From Nitrosomonas sp. Is79A3 (lineage in GTDB: Bacteria > Pseudomonadota > Gammaproteobacteria > Burkholderiales > Nitrosomonadaceae), in assembly GCF_000219585.1 (NCBI RefSeq), contig NC_015731.1:1178001-1242000 (forward strand): 64,000 bases of DNA, written 5' to 3'. Under the pieces are notes generated by a model. The model was not told the DNA's origin. It did no database searches and was given only the letters and a program-made list of their open reading frames with translations. Every line of letters begins with the position of its first letter. Within the stretch, counting starts at the first letter, position 1. Made by a program: the position numbers and the translations under genes. Of this stretch, positions 53,654 to 62,659 are shown piece after piece.

Positions 53654-55534
53654 ATGGATGTGAATGTAAGAAAAATTTTACCCGATAGGGCAATTGATTT
53701 TGCTGTAACCCATGAATCGAGCCGTAGCGAAATATTCTTGCGGCTTATCCAGATTATCGAGCAGCGTCAGCTAACTCCGAACTTCCAACCCATCATTTCT
53801 ATGGCTACAGGCGAGATTTACGCCTATGAAGGATTAATTCGCGGACCATCCAACAGTCCGTTGCATTCACCGCTCAGTTTGTTCAGAGCGGCTGGGCAAT
53901 TTGGATTGCTGCTGGAAGTAGAGCGGCTGTGCCGTCAGGTTACGCTGGAAGCTTTTGTTCAACAAAAACTAATGGGAAAGCTTTTCTTGAACGTGAGCCC
54001 TGAATGCTTGCTTGATGCAAATTTTAAGAATGGAGAAACGTTGGATTACATGCGTTCACTGGGTTTAGAGCCGCATCGTGTTGTCATCGAATTAACTGAG
54101 AACCAGCCAACCTATGATTATTCTCTGCTGCTCGAAGCTGTGCGGCATTACCGCTCAATGGGACTGGAAATTGCCATTGATGATCTGGGCGAAGGATTTT
54201 CCAGCCTGCGTCTGTGGTTTGAACTCAGGCCTGAATATGTCAAAATCGATCAGCACTTCATCCAGAACATCAATCAGGATCCAATCAAACTGCAGTTCGT
54301 GCGATCTATCCAGCAAATCGCTGAAAATTCGAGCACTCAGATCATTGCGGAGGGTATCGAAACCCATGCTGAATTTATGATTGTTAAGGATCTTGGCATT
54401 TTACTCGGGCAAGGTTATTTCATCGCCCGCCCCAATGCGATACCAGCCACCATCATATCGACGGATGCTGCCAATAGCCTGAATCATAATGGAATTATGG
54501 TTTTTCCCCGGAAAAATACCGTTATTCAGAAAACTTTGTCTACCATGAAACTGTTGATTTCAGTGCCGCCTGTTACACCTGAAATGGATAACGATGAAGT
54601 GTATGACCGTTTTAATGCGCAACTGGCTCTGGAGTCACTGCCTGTGGTCGAACAGGGTATTCCAATTGGAATCATTACCCGAAACCGGTTAATTGATGCT
54701 TACGCGCGACCTTATTGGCGGGAACTATACGGCAAGAAATCCTGCACCTTATTTATGGATTCGGCACCGTTAGTGGTGGATAAAAACATCAGTTTACAAG
54801 AATTGAGTAATGCGGTTGTGGCTGCCGGGCAGCGCCATTTGTCGAATGGTTTCATCATCACTGACCGGGGTCAATACCTCGGTGTCGGTACCGGCCATGA
54901 TTTAATGCGGGAGATTACCCAGTTGCAGATAACGGCAGCACGTTACGCCAATCCGCTTACCTTGTTACCAGGGAATGTGCCCATTGATGAACATATTGAC
55001 CGTTTGCTGGAGAGTCAGGTCATATTCTGTGTTTGCTATTGTGACCTGGATGCATTCAAACCATTTAATGATATTTATGGGTATCGCAAAGGGGATGAGG
55101 TTATTCGCGTTACAGGCAATATGTTGTCACAAGCGTGCGACTTGGAGCGGGATTTTATCGGGCATATTGGTGGAGATGATTTCATCATTTTGTTTCAAAG
55201 TCTCGACTGGGAAATTCGCTGTCGCCATGTATTGGCAAGCTTCACACGTGAAATCATGCATTTCTTTAAACCGGAGCATTGCGATCAAGGAGGATATTCT
55301 TCGATAGATCGCAAGGGGCAACGCGTATTTCATTCACTGGTTACACTTTCTATCGGCGCAGTTTTGGTAGCCCCAGGTATATTTAGTTCGCATCATGAAA
55401 TTTCGACCATCGCAACAACTGCCAAACATCAGGCAAAACGCATAGCGGGAAATAGTCTTTTTATTGAACGGCGAGAGCACTATTTGCAGCATATGGAGCG
55501 GGTAGATTCAACGCGATGTGTGAATGGTATCTGA
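53654..55534 (+). CDS. EAL-CBS-GGDEF signalling protein
   Basis: 626 residues from ATG 53654 (AGGG eight bases upstream); a TTG at 53612 or ATG at 53627 are alternatives. No membrane segment. The EAL domain has the motif as EGL (YEGLIRGP) but keeps NVSPE, ELTEN, DDLGEGFSSL, KIDQHFI and AEGIET. A CBS pair lies in the middle (residues about 300-430). The GGDEF domain has CDLDAFKPFNDIYGYRKGDE and IGGDDFIILF, so GGDDF replaces GGDEF. It probably handles cyclic di-GMP under control of a nucleotide bound by the CBS pair. Which activity remains is unclear. Confidence 0.85.
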   Translation: MDVNVRKILPDRAIDFAVTHESSRSEIFLRLIQIIEQRQLTPNFQPIISMATGEIYAYEGLIRGPSNSPLHSPLSLFRAAGQFGLLLEVERLCRQVTLEAFVQQKLMGKLFLNVSPECLLDANFKNGETLDYMRSLGLEPHRVVIELTENQPTYDYSLLLEAVRHYRSMGLEIAIDDLGEGFSSLRLWFELRPEYVKIDQHFIQNINQDPIKLQFVRSIQQIAENSSTQIIAEGIETHAEFMIVKDLGILLGQGYFIARPNAIPATIISTDAANSLNHNGIMVFPRKNTVIQKTLSTMKLLISVPPVTPEMDNDEVYDRFNAQLALESLPVVEQGIPIGIITRNRLIDAYARPYWRELYGKKSCTLFMDSAPLVVDKNISLQELSNAVVAAGQRHLSNGFIITDRGQYLGVGTGHDLMREITQLQITAARYANPLTLLPGNVPIDEHIDRLLESQVIFCVCYCDLDAFKPFNDIYGYRKGDEVIRVTGNMLSQACDLERDFIGHIGGDDFIILFQSLDWEIRCRHVLASFTREIMHFFKPEHCDQGGYSSIDRKGQRVFHSLVTLSIGAVLVAPGIFSSHHEISTIATTAKHQAKRIAGNSLFIERREHYLQHMERVDSTRCVNGI

Positions 55535-55601
55535 TGCTAGCCTAAAAATTCTGCGTGTTTGTACGGATTATTTGCGTCGCAATCTACAACAGTCGTTAGG
55601 T

Positions 55602-56150
55602 TTAGAACATTGGTTTGTTTGTTGTTGATTGAAAACGTTGTATCCCAGCCATGATTTCAGATTTTGCCAACTCAACCCCATCCCAACCCTGAATTTTTAC
55701 CCATTTTCCTTCTTCTAAATCTTTGTAGTGTGCGAAAAAATGCGCAATTTGAGATAAAACAAGCTGCGGTAAATCTTCGCAGGATTGGATATCTTCATAA
55801 AGATTACATAATTTGTTGATGGGGACGGCTAACAATTTTGCATCTTCTCCGGCTTCATCGGACATTCTTAGCATACCGAGCGGACGGCAACGTACTACAA
55901 CGCCAGTGATTAACGCGACTGGTGAAATAACCAGCACATCAACTGGATCACCGTCATCGGATAGCGTGTGCGGGATATAGCCATAGTTGCATGGGTAATG
56001 CATGCACGTTGACATGAATCGATCAACAAACATTGCGCCTGTTTCTTTATCGACTTCATATTTTATGGGATCAGCATTCATCGGAATTTCAATAATGACA
56101 TTAAAGTCATTTGGAATATCTGTTCCCGAACCAACACGATCAAGATTCAT
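55602..56150 (-). CDS. ppa: Inorganic pyrophosphatase
   Basis: 182 residues, family I soluble pyrophosphatase. Motifs: [40 protein letters not shown] and [10 protein letters not shown], with the metal-binding Asp cluster intact, and later LLAVPINKL and [17 protein letters not shown]. It hydrolyses pyrophosphate and so supports polymer synthesis. GGAGATAAA precedes the ATG. Single gene. Confidence 0.95.
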   Translation of the reverse strand: MNLDRVGSGTDIPNDFNVIIEIPMNADPIKYEVDKETGAMFVDRFMSTCMHYPCNYGYIPHTLSDDGDPVDVLVISPVALITGVVVRCRPLGMLRMSDEAGEDAKLLAVPINKLCNLYEDIQSCEDLPQLVLSQIAHFFAHYKDLEEGKWVKIQGWDGVELAKSEIMAGIQRFQSTTNKPMF

Positions 56151-56344
56151 TTTATCTCCAGATGCAGAATGAGTATTACAGTATAGCGATAAATATTTAT
56201 TGTTGATAACAGAATGGTTTTATGCCAAAAGTCACTGGTAAATATCCATTCCGGCTATTGAAGCAGGAAAATGTATTTTTGCATACCTGAAGCAAGAAAG
56301 CATAGATGTTGACCGGGAGAACTAATGCTTAACGCTATTTTTGC

Positions 56345-58108
56345 CTAACGGCCTGCTAACTCCAATAATCTTATGACGCCGACCGGCTCTTCTTTAAGCA
56401 ATGGTACGACGGCATAGCGTTGTGCGTGAATAGACGAAACTGTTTCGATTTCTGCTAGCTCGTTGCTAGCGCGCTGACACAATAAGGGTGAGTGGACCGT
56501 CGTTGCAGCAACGCTGTTATTGATGATCCACGCCCACGGCTCAATACCAGCGCGACGCAAATCGGCTTGCAGGCTGGCGGCCTCCAGCACGGGCGTCGTT
56601 TCCGCCAATGTAACAAGCAATATTTTGGTTTGCTTAGGGTTTTGCAGTTGCATCATCGGTGTTGCGTAGTGCACGATGGAACTGTCCATTTGTTTGATGA
56701 CTTCGCGATGATAAGCACCGGTAGCATCCAATAATAGTAACGTGTGGCCGGTCGGTGCAGTGTCCATCACGACAAATTTCTTACCCGCTTCGCGGATTAT
56801 TCGTGAGAATGCCTGAAATACGGCAATTTCTTCGGTGCAAGGCGAGCGTAAGTCTTCTTCCAACAAAGCCCTGCCTTTGGCATCCAGATGTGCGCCCTTG
56901 GTTTCCAGGACATGCTGACGGTAACGCTCGGTTTCTACATGCGGATCAATCCGGTCAACCAGTAAATTCTCCATCGCCCCGCTGAGCGTTTCGCTTAAAT
57001 GCGCTGCCGGGTCTGATGTGGTCAAGTGCACTGGCAAGCCACGATGCGCCAGATTCACGGCAATAGCCGCAGCCAGTGTGGTTTTGCCGACACCGCCTTT
57101 GCCCATCAACATGATTAAACCGCATCCGTCCTCGGCAATCTCATCAATCAAACTGGATAAGCTGGGAAATGGGATTGCAGTATGAATAAATTCTTTGCCA
57201 CCTTCGTCAGGCGGAGCATCAATCAGTAATTTCCGTAACGCGGTCAATCCGACCAGGTTGAATGATTTAAGCGCAATGCGGTCGCAAGGCAAGTGGTTGA
57301 GAACTTCCGGCATGGCCGCCAGAGCATCTTGTTCGCGCTGGAAGATTGCAGCAGCTAAAGGATCTCGTGACGTTTCGGCTTGCGGCAATAAGCCATTGAT
57401 GACCAGAAATTGTTTCGTCAATCCGATAACCGTTAATTCTTCATGCGTCCGCGCTACCTCGCGTAACGTGGCTTGTTGCGCACGAGCCACCAATATTAAT
57501 CGGCTGCGCTTCGAGTCAGCGAGAGCGTCTACCGCTGCTTTGTATTGGGTGCGCTGTTTTTCCAGACCAGCCAACGGGCCAAGACATGACGCATCGCCTT
57601 TGCCTTCCGCAAGAAAATCACTCCACGCGCCGGGTAATTGCAGCAACCGAATGGTGTGGCCGGTCGGCGCGGTGTCGAAGATAATATGATCGTAGTCCGC
57701 AGTCAGCGCCGAATCGGTCAATAGCGCGGTAAATTCATCGAAGGCGGCAATTTCGGTCGTGCAAGCACCGGATAATTGCTCTTCGATACCTTTGACTACC
57801 GTATCCGGCAACACACCGCGCACCGGACCGACAATGCGGTCACGGTAAGCTTGGGCAGCCGCTTGCGGGTCTATTTCCAAAGCGGCTAAACGGGGTACTG
57901 CGGTAATTGCCGTAACCTGATTCCCAATCGTGATACCGAACACTTGGCCAACGTTAGAAGCCGGATCAGTGCTGACCAATAATACCCGTTGACCGGCATC
58001 GGCCAGCGTTATCGCCGTGGCGCAAGCCAGTGACGTTTTGCCGACCCCGCCTTTACCGGTAAAAAACAGAAAACGCGGCGGCTGATTGAGAAATTTGGGT
58101 TTGGTCAT
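56345..58108 (-). CDS. arsA: Arsenite-transport ATPase ArsA
   Basis: 587 residues in two homologous halves, each with a P-loop (FFTGKGGVGKTSLA and LMGKGGVGKTTLA) and the DTAPTGHT signature. The A1 half has the metal-site Cys at GACTTEIAAFDEF, and the A2 half at RSPCTEEIAVFQAF. It energises arsenite efflux through ArsB or a similar pump, which is not present in the window. The start at 58108 is the first ATG after the arsD stop; the reading from 58144 begins at a TTG inside arsD. Confidence 0.92.
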   Translation of the reverse strand: MTKPKFLNQPPRFLFFTGKGGVGKTSLACATAITLADAGQRVLLVSTDPASNVGQVFGITIGNQVTAITAVPRLAALEIDPQAAAQAYRDRIVGPVRGVLPDTVVKGIEEQLSGACTTEIAAFDEFTALLTDSALTADYDHIIFDTAPTGHTIRLLQLPGAWSDFLAEGKGDASCLGPLAGLEKQRTQYKAAVDALADSKRSRLILVARAQQATLREVARTHEELTVIGLTKQFLVINGLLPQAETSRDPLAAAIFQREQDALAAMPEVLNHLPCDRIALKSFNLVGLTALRKLLIDAPPDEGGKEFIHTAIPFPSLSSLIDEIAEDGCGLIMLMGKGGVGKTTLAAAIAVNLAHRGLPVHLTTSDPAAHLSETLSGAMENLLVDRIDPHVETERYRQHVLETKGAHLDAKGRALLEEDLRSPCTEEIAVFQAFSRIIREAGKKFVVMDTAPTGHTLLLLDATGAYHREVIKQMDSSIVHYATPMMQLQNPKQTKILLVTLAETTPVLEAASLQADLRRAGIEPWAWIINNSVAATTVHSPLLCQRASNELAEIETVSSIHAQRYAVVPLLKEEPVGVIRLLELAGR

Positions 58109-58122
58109 GAGGCGGGTTTGTG

Positions 58123-58473
58123 TTAGCAACAGCCGCCGCAGCAACTCGATTCTTCGACTTCTTCCTCAAGAGGAATTCCCGCCCAGCGCGCGAGTTCGCT
58201 ACGCTGCGGGTAGCGGCCTGCCAATGCCACTTCTCCGTCTACCAGTATTAATGGCAGCGCTTCAGCACCGGAGCGCTCCAAAAATCCTTTCACCGTAGAA
58301 TTGTCTGCAAAAGCCATGGGTTGCTGTGCCAGATTAAAGCGCTCGATTGCAACATCGTGCTGTTTGACCCAATCGACATCTGCGGAGAAACCGACCAATT
58401 CCTGGTCTACGTCGGAACCGCAAACGCCTGAGCTACAGCATGAAGCAGGGTCAAATACATGGATAGTTGTCAT
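58123..58473 (-). CDS. arsD: Arsenical metallochaperone ArsD
   Basis: 116 residues. Cys pairs at 12-13 and 18 (DPASCCSSGVCGSD) and a C-terminal cluster SCCGGCC are the arsenite-binding sites of ArsD. It passes arsenite to ArsA, whose gene begins 14 bases after its stop, and also acts as a weak repressor in some systems. Confidence 0.92.
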   Translation of the reverse strand: MTTIHVFDPASCCSSGVCGSDVDQELVGFSADVDWVKQHDVAIERFNLAQQPMAFADNSTVKGFLERSGAEALPLILVDGEVALAGRYPQRSELARWAGIPLEEEVEESSCCGGCC

Positions 58474-58611
58474 TTTGATTCTCCAATGGTTGAGTAATAA
58501 AGTTTCGATAGGATCCAGTTAACACAGAATAGAAACGGATGTTTGCCTGCAGATTATCGGCTGCGATAGGAGCATGAAAGTTTTTCATCCTGCTATTTTT
58601 TAGTCAACTAT

Positions 58612-58941
58612 TCAGCTGTTGTTTTCATCACAGCAAACTTCAGCGGAACTACACGGAATCCCGATGCAGCAATTCTCGGTGAGATAACCCAATAACGCAT
58701 TCATGGTCGCAAAATTCGCCGAGTAATAAATAAAGCGGCTTTCCTGCCGGGCAATGACCAGCTCCGCATGCGTCAATTCTTTCAGGTGAAAAGATAGCGT
58801 TGCATTGGGAATGTTCAATTCCTTGGCAAGCTGACCCGCCGGAAGTCCCGTTTCGCCGGCCTGAACCAGAACCCGGAAAATCGTGAGGCGGGTTTCCTGT
58901 GCTAGGGCGGCAAGCGCTTTAACTGCAATGCCCATTTCCAT
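58612..58941 (-). CDS. arsR: ArsR-family repressor
   Basis: 109 residues, winged helix with ALAQETRLTIFRVLVQAG and the recognition helix NIPNATLSFHLKELTHAELV. The usual N-terminal arsenite site ELCVCDL is absent. Instead the C terminus has NCCIGIPC and VCCDE, like the alternative Cys site of the Acidithiobacillus-type ArsR. It should repress arsRDA until arsenite binds. The arsD start lies 138 bases further on. Confidence 0.88.
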   Translation of the reverse strand: MEMGIAVKALAALAQETRLTIFRVLVQAGETGLPAGQLAKELNIPNATLSFHLKELTHAELVIARQESRFIYYSANFATMNALLGYLTENCCIGIPCSSAEVCCDENNS

Positions 58942-58942
58942 G

Positions 58943-58960
58943 TTTCCATAATATTGGAAA
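58943..58960 (-). promoter_or_regulatory. Probable ArsR operator
   Basis: TTTCCATAATATTGGAAA, an inverted repeat with TTTCCA/TGGAAA arms, ends two bases before the arsR ATG at 58941. It overlaps the ribosome-site region, as a repressor target for the operon would. Confidence 0.6.
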
Positions 58961-59001
58961 TAAAGAATTATGTCAATTCTTTTGCTGTAATTTATTCAGA
59001 A

Positions 59002-59155
59002 GCTTCATTTGTCATGCCGAACGCAGTGAGGAATCTTTGCGGATCGAGAGTAAATATTTCTCGCGGTGCTTGAAATGGCAGTTCTCTTAAAATACCCTAA
59101 TGGCCCGAGTCAGGCGAAGGATGACTCGATTGCGTGGGTGTGCGGTTGCAGCGGG
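59002..59155. repeat. Possible dispersed repeat in spacer
   Basis: GTCATGCCGAACGCAGTGAG and the following GAATCTTTGCGGA resemble a small intergenic repeat common in many bacterial genomes, and AGGATGACTCG near the end resembles its other edge. No gene lies here. The assignment is from memory. Confidence 0.35.
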
Positions 59156-59166
59156 ACAACGGCTTA

Positions 59167-59742
59167 TTATTTTGCTGTCCAGGGATAAAGACGCGGAATA
59201 AATAGCGTCAGGGCAACGGCAAGCGCTATGGCGACCAATGAACCCGCAACAAACACTTCCCAAGTATCGGGTTTGAGCGCGCCCAACGTGATGATCAGCA
59301 ATAGCATGGGTAAATCGAGAAAATGCGTGAATGCCGGTACATTCTCGGCGCGTGCTTTTTCCAATTCGGGTGTAAATTCGCCAACCTGTAAAGCTTCTTG
59401 GGTCAAACGCCGCAAGCGCATGAAGTAGATCCTGGTAACGGTATTGCCCTCGATGAACTCAAAAACAAACAGAAAGACCATGCCCGCAAGCCAGGGTATG
59501 GAAATAAAATTCCAGCCACCAAAGAATTCAACAATCAACCAGGTGCCGGAGATGAGAAGAACAATTGCACCCGGGACAACGACGCCGTCATAAAACACCG
59601 CAATGTTGCACACGGACTCGGAAAAACGCACCAGTTCACGCGACTGCCGGGATCGTAAATCACTCAACCAAACACCGATCAAACCGCTGCCAATCAAGAC
59701 GACGCCGATGATGTGCGCGAGTTTTAGCAGTTCGTAGGTCAT
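59167..59742 (-). CDS. DUF2269-family membrane protein
   Basis: 191 residues with about four hydrophobic segments. The start TYELLKLAHIIGVVLIGSGL is the family's conserved His-containing first helix. The last helix is LVAIALAVALTLFIPRLYPW. The function is unknown. It is a single gene between the ars region and the disrupted AbiJ-like gene. Confidence 0.75.
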   Translation of the reverse strand: MTYELLKLAHIIGVVLIGSGLIGVWLSDLRSRQSRELVRFSESVCNIAVFYDGVVVPGAIVLLISGTWLIVEFFGGWNFISIPWLAGMVFLFVFEFIEGNTVTRIYFMRLRRLTQEALQVGEFTPELEKARAENVPAFTHFLDLPMLLLIITLGALKPDTWEVFVAGSLVAIALAVALTLFIPRLYPWTAK

Positions 59743-59844
59743 GGTTTTGAGTCCTTAGTGAAGTGTTGGCCGTTCATCGACTCAGCAATGCGACGTAATT
59801 TCGGCGGAAGCCCATTGCCAGAGTATTCCTCAAGCTCTTACAAT

Positions 59845-60424
59845 TCAAATTTCATGGAGTTTCTTAAGAAACCTCAACGTTTGAGTTAGGCGTTGCTTGT
59901 ACATTCTGCGAATGAGCGTACGAACCCAAGACATTGCGGTTTCGATTGCCCAATCTGTTTGGGCGGGCGTCAGAGTGGGCATTGGCTCGGACCCTGGACC
60001 GTGTCCGAGGGAGTTTCGCACCTTCCGGAAGTACTCTTTGAGCATGTCGCCTTCCCATACAGCTATAAGGCAGCCGTTGTTCTTGCTCACCAGATTGTTA
60101 ATATACGCAGCCGCACCGCTCTCGTTGCCCCTCGTCCACCCCTTTGCGTCCGACACAACTTTGTTAGCACTCTCTAGTGCCTTCGCGGCGAAGAGGGCTG
60201 GATCCTTGTCGTTGGAGTCACGCCGATCAAGAGCTTCCTTCATGTCGATGTCGACGTTCTTCCACATTGGATCAGCGACGAGTTGCCAGAAAGGTGTCGC
60301 GATGTGCTGTTCGATCGTCTGATCGAGAGAAACCTGAATGAAGCCGTTGTGGTAGGTAAGGGGAGCGCCAGCGCGGCGGAAGCGTTCGTTCAATTCTTCA
60401 ACCTGGGCCTGAAATGTGGCGTTT
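59845..60424 (-). pseudogene. AbiJ-like abortive-infection gene, C-terminal part
   Basis: On the minus strand this continues the frame of the fragment at 61738-62276 across the IS3 element. It has helical blocks with NSLGHGPGSEPMPTLTPAQ and DWAIETAMSWVRTLIRRM near the end, as in the C-terminal domain of AbiJ-like proteins. Alone it has no start; the IS end supplies an accidental one. With the N-terminal part it gives about 370 residues. Probably an anti-phage gene now silent. Confidence 0.65.
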
Positions 60425-60458
60425 TGAATCACCCCGGGTTCTCTGGAGGCTGTTTGGT

Positions 60459-61307
60459 TTAAGTAACTTTGGCAGAATCCAAGTTGGCTAACTGCCGGTA
60501 GTATTGTGCCTCAGCTTCCGCCGGCGGTATATAGCCGATGGGTCCAAGCAAACGCTGGTGATTGAACCAGAACACCCAGTTCAACGTCGCCAATTCAACG
60601 GATTCCCTGTTTTTCCATGGCCCCTGCTTGTGAATCAATTCAGCTTTGTAAAGCCCGTTGATCGTTTCGGCTAGTGCGTTATCGTAGCTATCTCCTTTAC
60701 TGCCAACCGACGGTTCTATTCCAGCCTCGGCAAGCCGCTCCGTATAACGGATAGAGACATACTGGGAACCCCGGTCGCTGTGGTGAATCAAGGCACCCAG
60801 CTCCGGTTGCCGGGCGTATAAAGCCTGCTCCAGCGCATCCAGTACGAAGTCCGTGTGCATGCTGGAACTGACCCGCCAACCCACGATGCACCGGGCAAAC
60901 ACGTCGATGACGAACGCGACATATAGCCAGCCCTGCCAGGTGGAAACATAGGTGAAATCCGACACCCATAACTGGTTTGGGCGATCCGCCTTGAATTGCC
61001 GGTTTACGCGATCCAGCGGGCACGGCAGCGCCTTGTCCGGAACCGTGGTTCGCACAACCTTGCCGCGCCGCACACCTTCCAGCCCCAACCGTTTCATGAG
61101 CCGTTCAACAGTGCAGCGAGCTACCTGCATTCCTTCGCGCTTAAGTTGCCGCCATACCTTGTCGGCACCATACACCTGCAGGTTAGCCTGCCACACACGC
61201 TGAATTTCTGGCATCAAAACCTCATCGCGTTGGGCACGAGTGCAACGCAATGCCGGATTGCGCCGCTCGGCCGCGTGACGCCGATACCCTGACGGGGCGA
61301 CCTGCAA
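60459..61307 (-). CDS. IS3-family transposase OrfB
   Basis: About 282 residues after the nearest start-like TTG. The integrase core has WVSDFTYVST, IHHSDRGSQYVS and AETINGLYKAE, which carry the D, D and E of the DDE triad. The frame is open further up (FIDRYRDTHGVEPICKVLQ) into the end of orfA. It is most likely made as an OrfAB fusion by ribosomal frameshift, as usual in IS3 elements. Confidence 0.88.
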   Translation of the reverse strand: MQVAPSGYRRHAAERRNPALRCTRAQRDEVLMPEIQRVWQANLQVYGADKVWRQLKREGMQVARCTVERLMKRLGLEGVRRGKVVRTTVPDKALPCPLDRVNRQFKADRPNQLWVSDFTYVSTWQGWLYVAFVIDVFARCIVGWRVSSSMHTDFVLDALEQALYARQPELGALIHHSDRGSQYVSIRYTERLAEAGIEPSVGSKGDSYDNALAETINGLYKAELIHKQGPWKNRESVELATLNWVFWFNHQRLLGPIGYIPPAEAEAQYYRQLANLDSAKVT

Positions 61308-61363
61308 TACCTTGCAGATCGGCTCGACCCCGTGGGTGTCACGATACCGGTCGATGAACGACC

Positions 61364-61687
61364 TCAGGATTTGAGTTTGCGGTCGAGCTCCGCCTGGGCG
61401 AAAAAAGCACTGGCCAGTTTCAGAATTTCATTGGCGCGACGTAATTCCTTGACCTCACGCTCCAGTGCTTTGATGCGTTCGCGCTCTTCACTGGTGATGC
61501 CATCTCGTAGGCCTGTGTCGATCTCGTGCTTCTTTACCCAATCATGCAATGTCGGCGGCGCGCAGCCGATCTTGGGCGCAATCGATTCTATCGTCGCCCA
61601 CAGCGAAGGGTACTCACTGCGATGCTCTTGCACCAGGCGGACTGCTCGTTCTTTTACTTCGGGGGAATATTTGTTTGTTTTGTTCAT
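61364..61687 (-). CDS. IS3-family transposase OrfA
   Basis: 107 residues. HTH_Tnp_1 motif: [20 protein letters not shown] and [14 protein letters not shown], followed by a leucine-zipper-like coiled coil [19 protein letters not shown]. It binds the element's ends. The ATG is close to the right IS end. Confidence 0.9.
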   Translation of the reverse strand: MNKTNKYSPEVKERAVRLVQEHRSEYPSLWATIESIAPKIGCAPPTLHDWVKKHEIDTGLRDGITSEERERIKALEREVKELRRANEILKLASAFFAQAELDRKLKS

Positions 61688-61737
61688 CGCTCCATTCTCT
61701 CAAGATTTGGAGCCTCCTCAAAACCCGGGGCGATTCA

Positions 61738-62276
61738 TTTAGCGAGGCGTTCCATGCCTTTACTCCGTCGATGGCACTACCGGGCAAGCGAAGTCCTTTG
61801 GTGGGTGATCCGTCGTGCAACTTAGCTTCGAGTAGAGTATTCGGGAACCGCGTGTTCGCTTGTGCGACCTCTTCCTCGCGAATGCGCATGGCGAGTTCGA
61901 TAAAGCTGAGCCGTTCCTTGACGAAGGCATCGGGACTGACGAGATTGGGAGGAGGCTGTGCGTTCACGAACTGCTCGCACGCGTAATCCCAACCGAAGAA
62001 GCCGGACACAGGCCAGTCTTGCCCCGCGGGACCCTTCTGCGTGTACGAGTAGTAGCGCTGGGCCAATTCATTGATGCCTAGCTCGCGTGCAAGGCGATCG
62101 TGGATGAGCTTCCATTTCGCCTCATTGGCGTCGATCTTCTTCCCCTCGGCGTTGTAGTAGGGGAAGACGTCCTTCGCGAGGGTGACAGTCTGATTCAAGA
62201 GTCGTCTCTCTGACTCGGAGTAGGCCGACCAGATTGGGTACTTCAGGTATCGATAGGCAAAGATGTCAGTGAGCAT
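61738..62276 (-). pseudogene. AbiJ-like abortive-infection gene, N-terminal part
   Basis: Starts with MLTDIFAYRYLKYPIW and SESERRLLNQTVTLAKDVFP, the AbiJ N-terminal domain 4 pattern. It runs to AWNASLN at the IS3 end. Removing the element and one TTT copy joins ASLN directly to ATFQAQVEEL of the distal part in the same frame, so a single insertion broke the gene. Otherwise the fragment reads a short way into the IS. Confidence 0.7.
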
Positions 62277-62641
62277 TGCGTTCGCGGAAGCGTGATGGAG
62301 TTCGGGGCGTCCGAGATTGCGGCGAGCTGGGACTGCGACGCCCAGCTAGAATTAGATTTCCGGAATGACGCAATTGATTGCGTCAAAAAAATGAATCAAT
62401 GCGGTAAGCTTCAAGATATTCCCTTATCTTTTATGATCATCGATCGATTGAACTGCCATCATTCCGATAATATCAGACTCATTGTGATCCACAAAATACG
62501 GTGACCAAATAAATTCCTGCTTCTGGCGAGCTCGCAGTGAATTCGGACTCAAACATAACAGATCTGACTTCGTGGATTACTTTATGACGCAATAGTCTCT
62601 TAATGGGTACAATACCGGCAATTCGCGAAAACTCTCGCTCT
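62277..62641. other. Spacer without a gene
   Basis: It holds a small hairpin GACGCAA-ttga-TTGCGTC at 62367-62384, followed by A's on plus, so it is not a terminator for either neighbour. The promoters of the divergent AbiJ-like gene and the Lon-like gene should lie here; I could not place them. Confidence 0.4.
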
Positions 62642-62659
62642 ATGGTTACTAACCCAAAC

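Larger units (their letters stand above)
60425..61737 (-). mobile_element. IS3-family insertion sequence
   Basis: 1313 bp with inverted ends TGAATCACCCCGGGTT and TGAATCGCCCCGGGTT. It is flanked by TTT on both sides (60422-60424 and 61738-61740), fitting the 3-bp duplication of IS3. It carries overlapping orfA and orfB on the minus strand. It sits inside the AbiJ-like gene. Confidence 0.9.

Noticed and set aside
62367..62384. Hairpin GACGCAA/TTGCGTC as terminator
   Set aside because: It is followed by A's on plus, and on minus the T run precedes the stem rather than following it.
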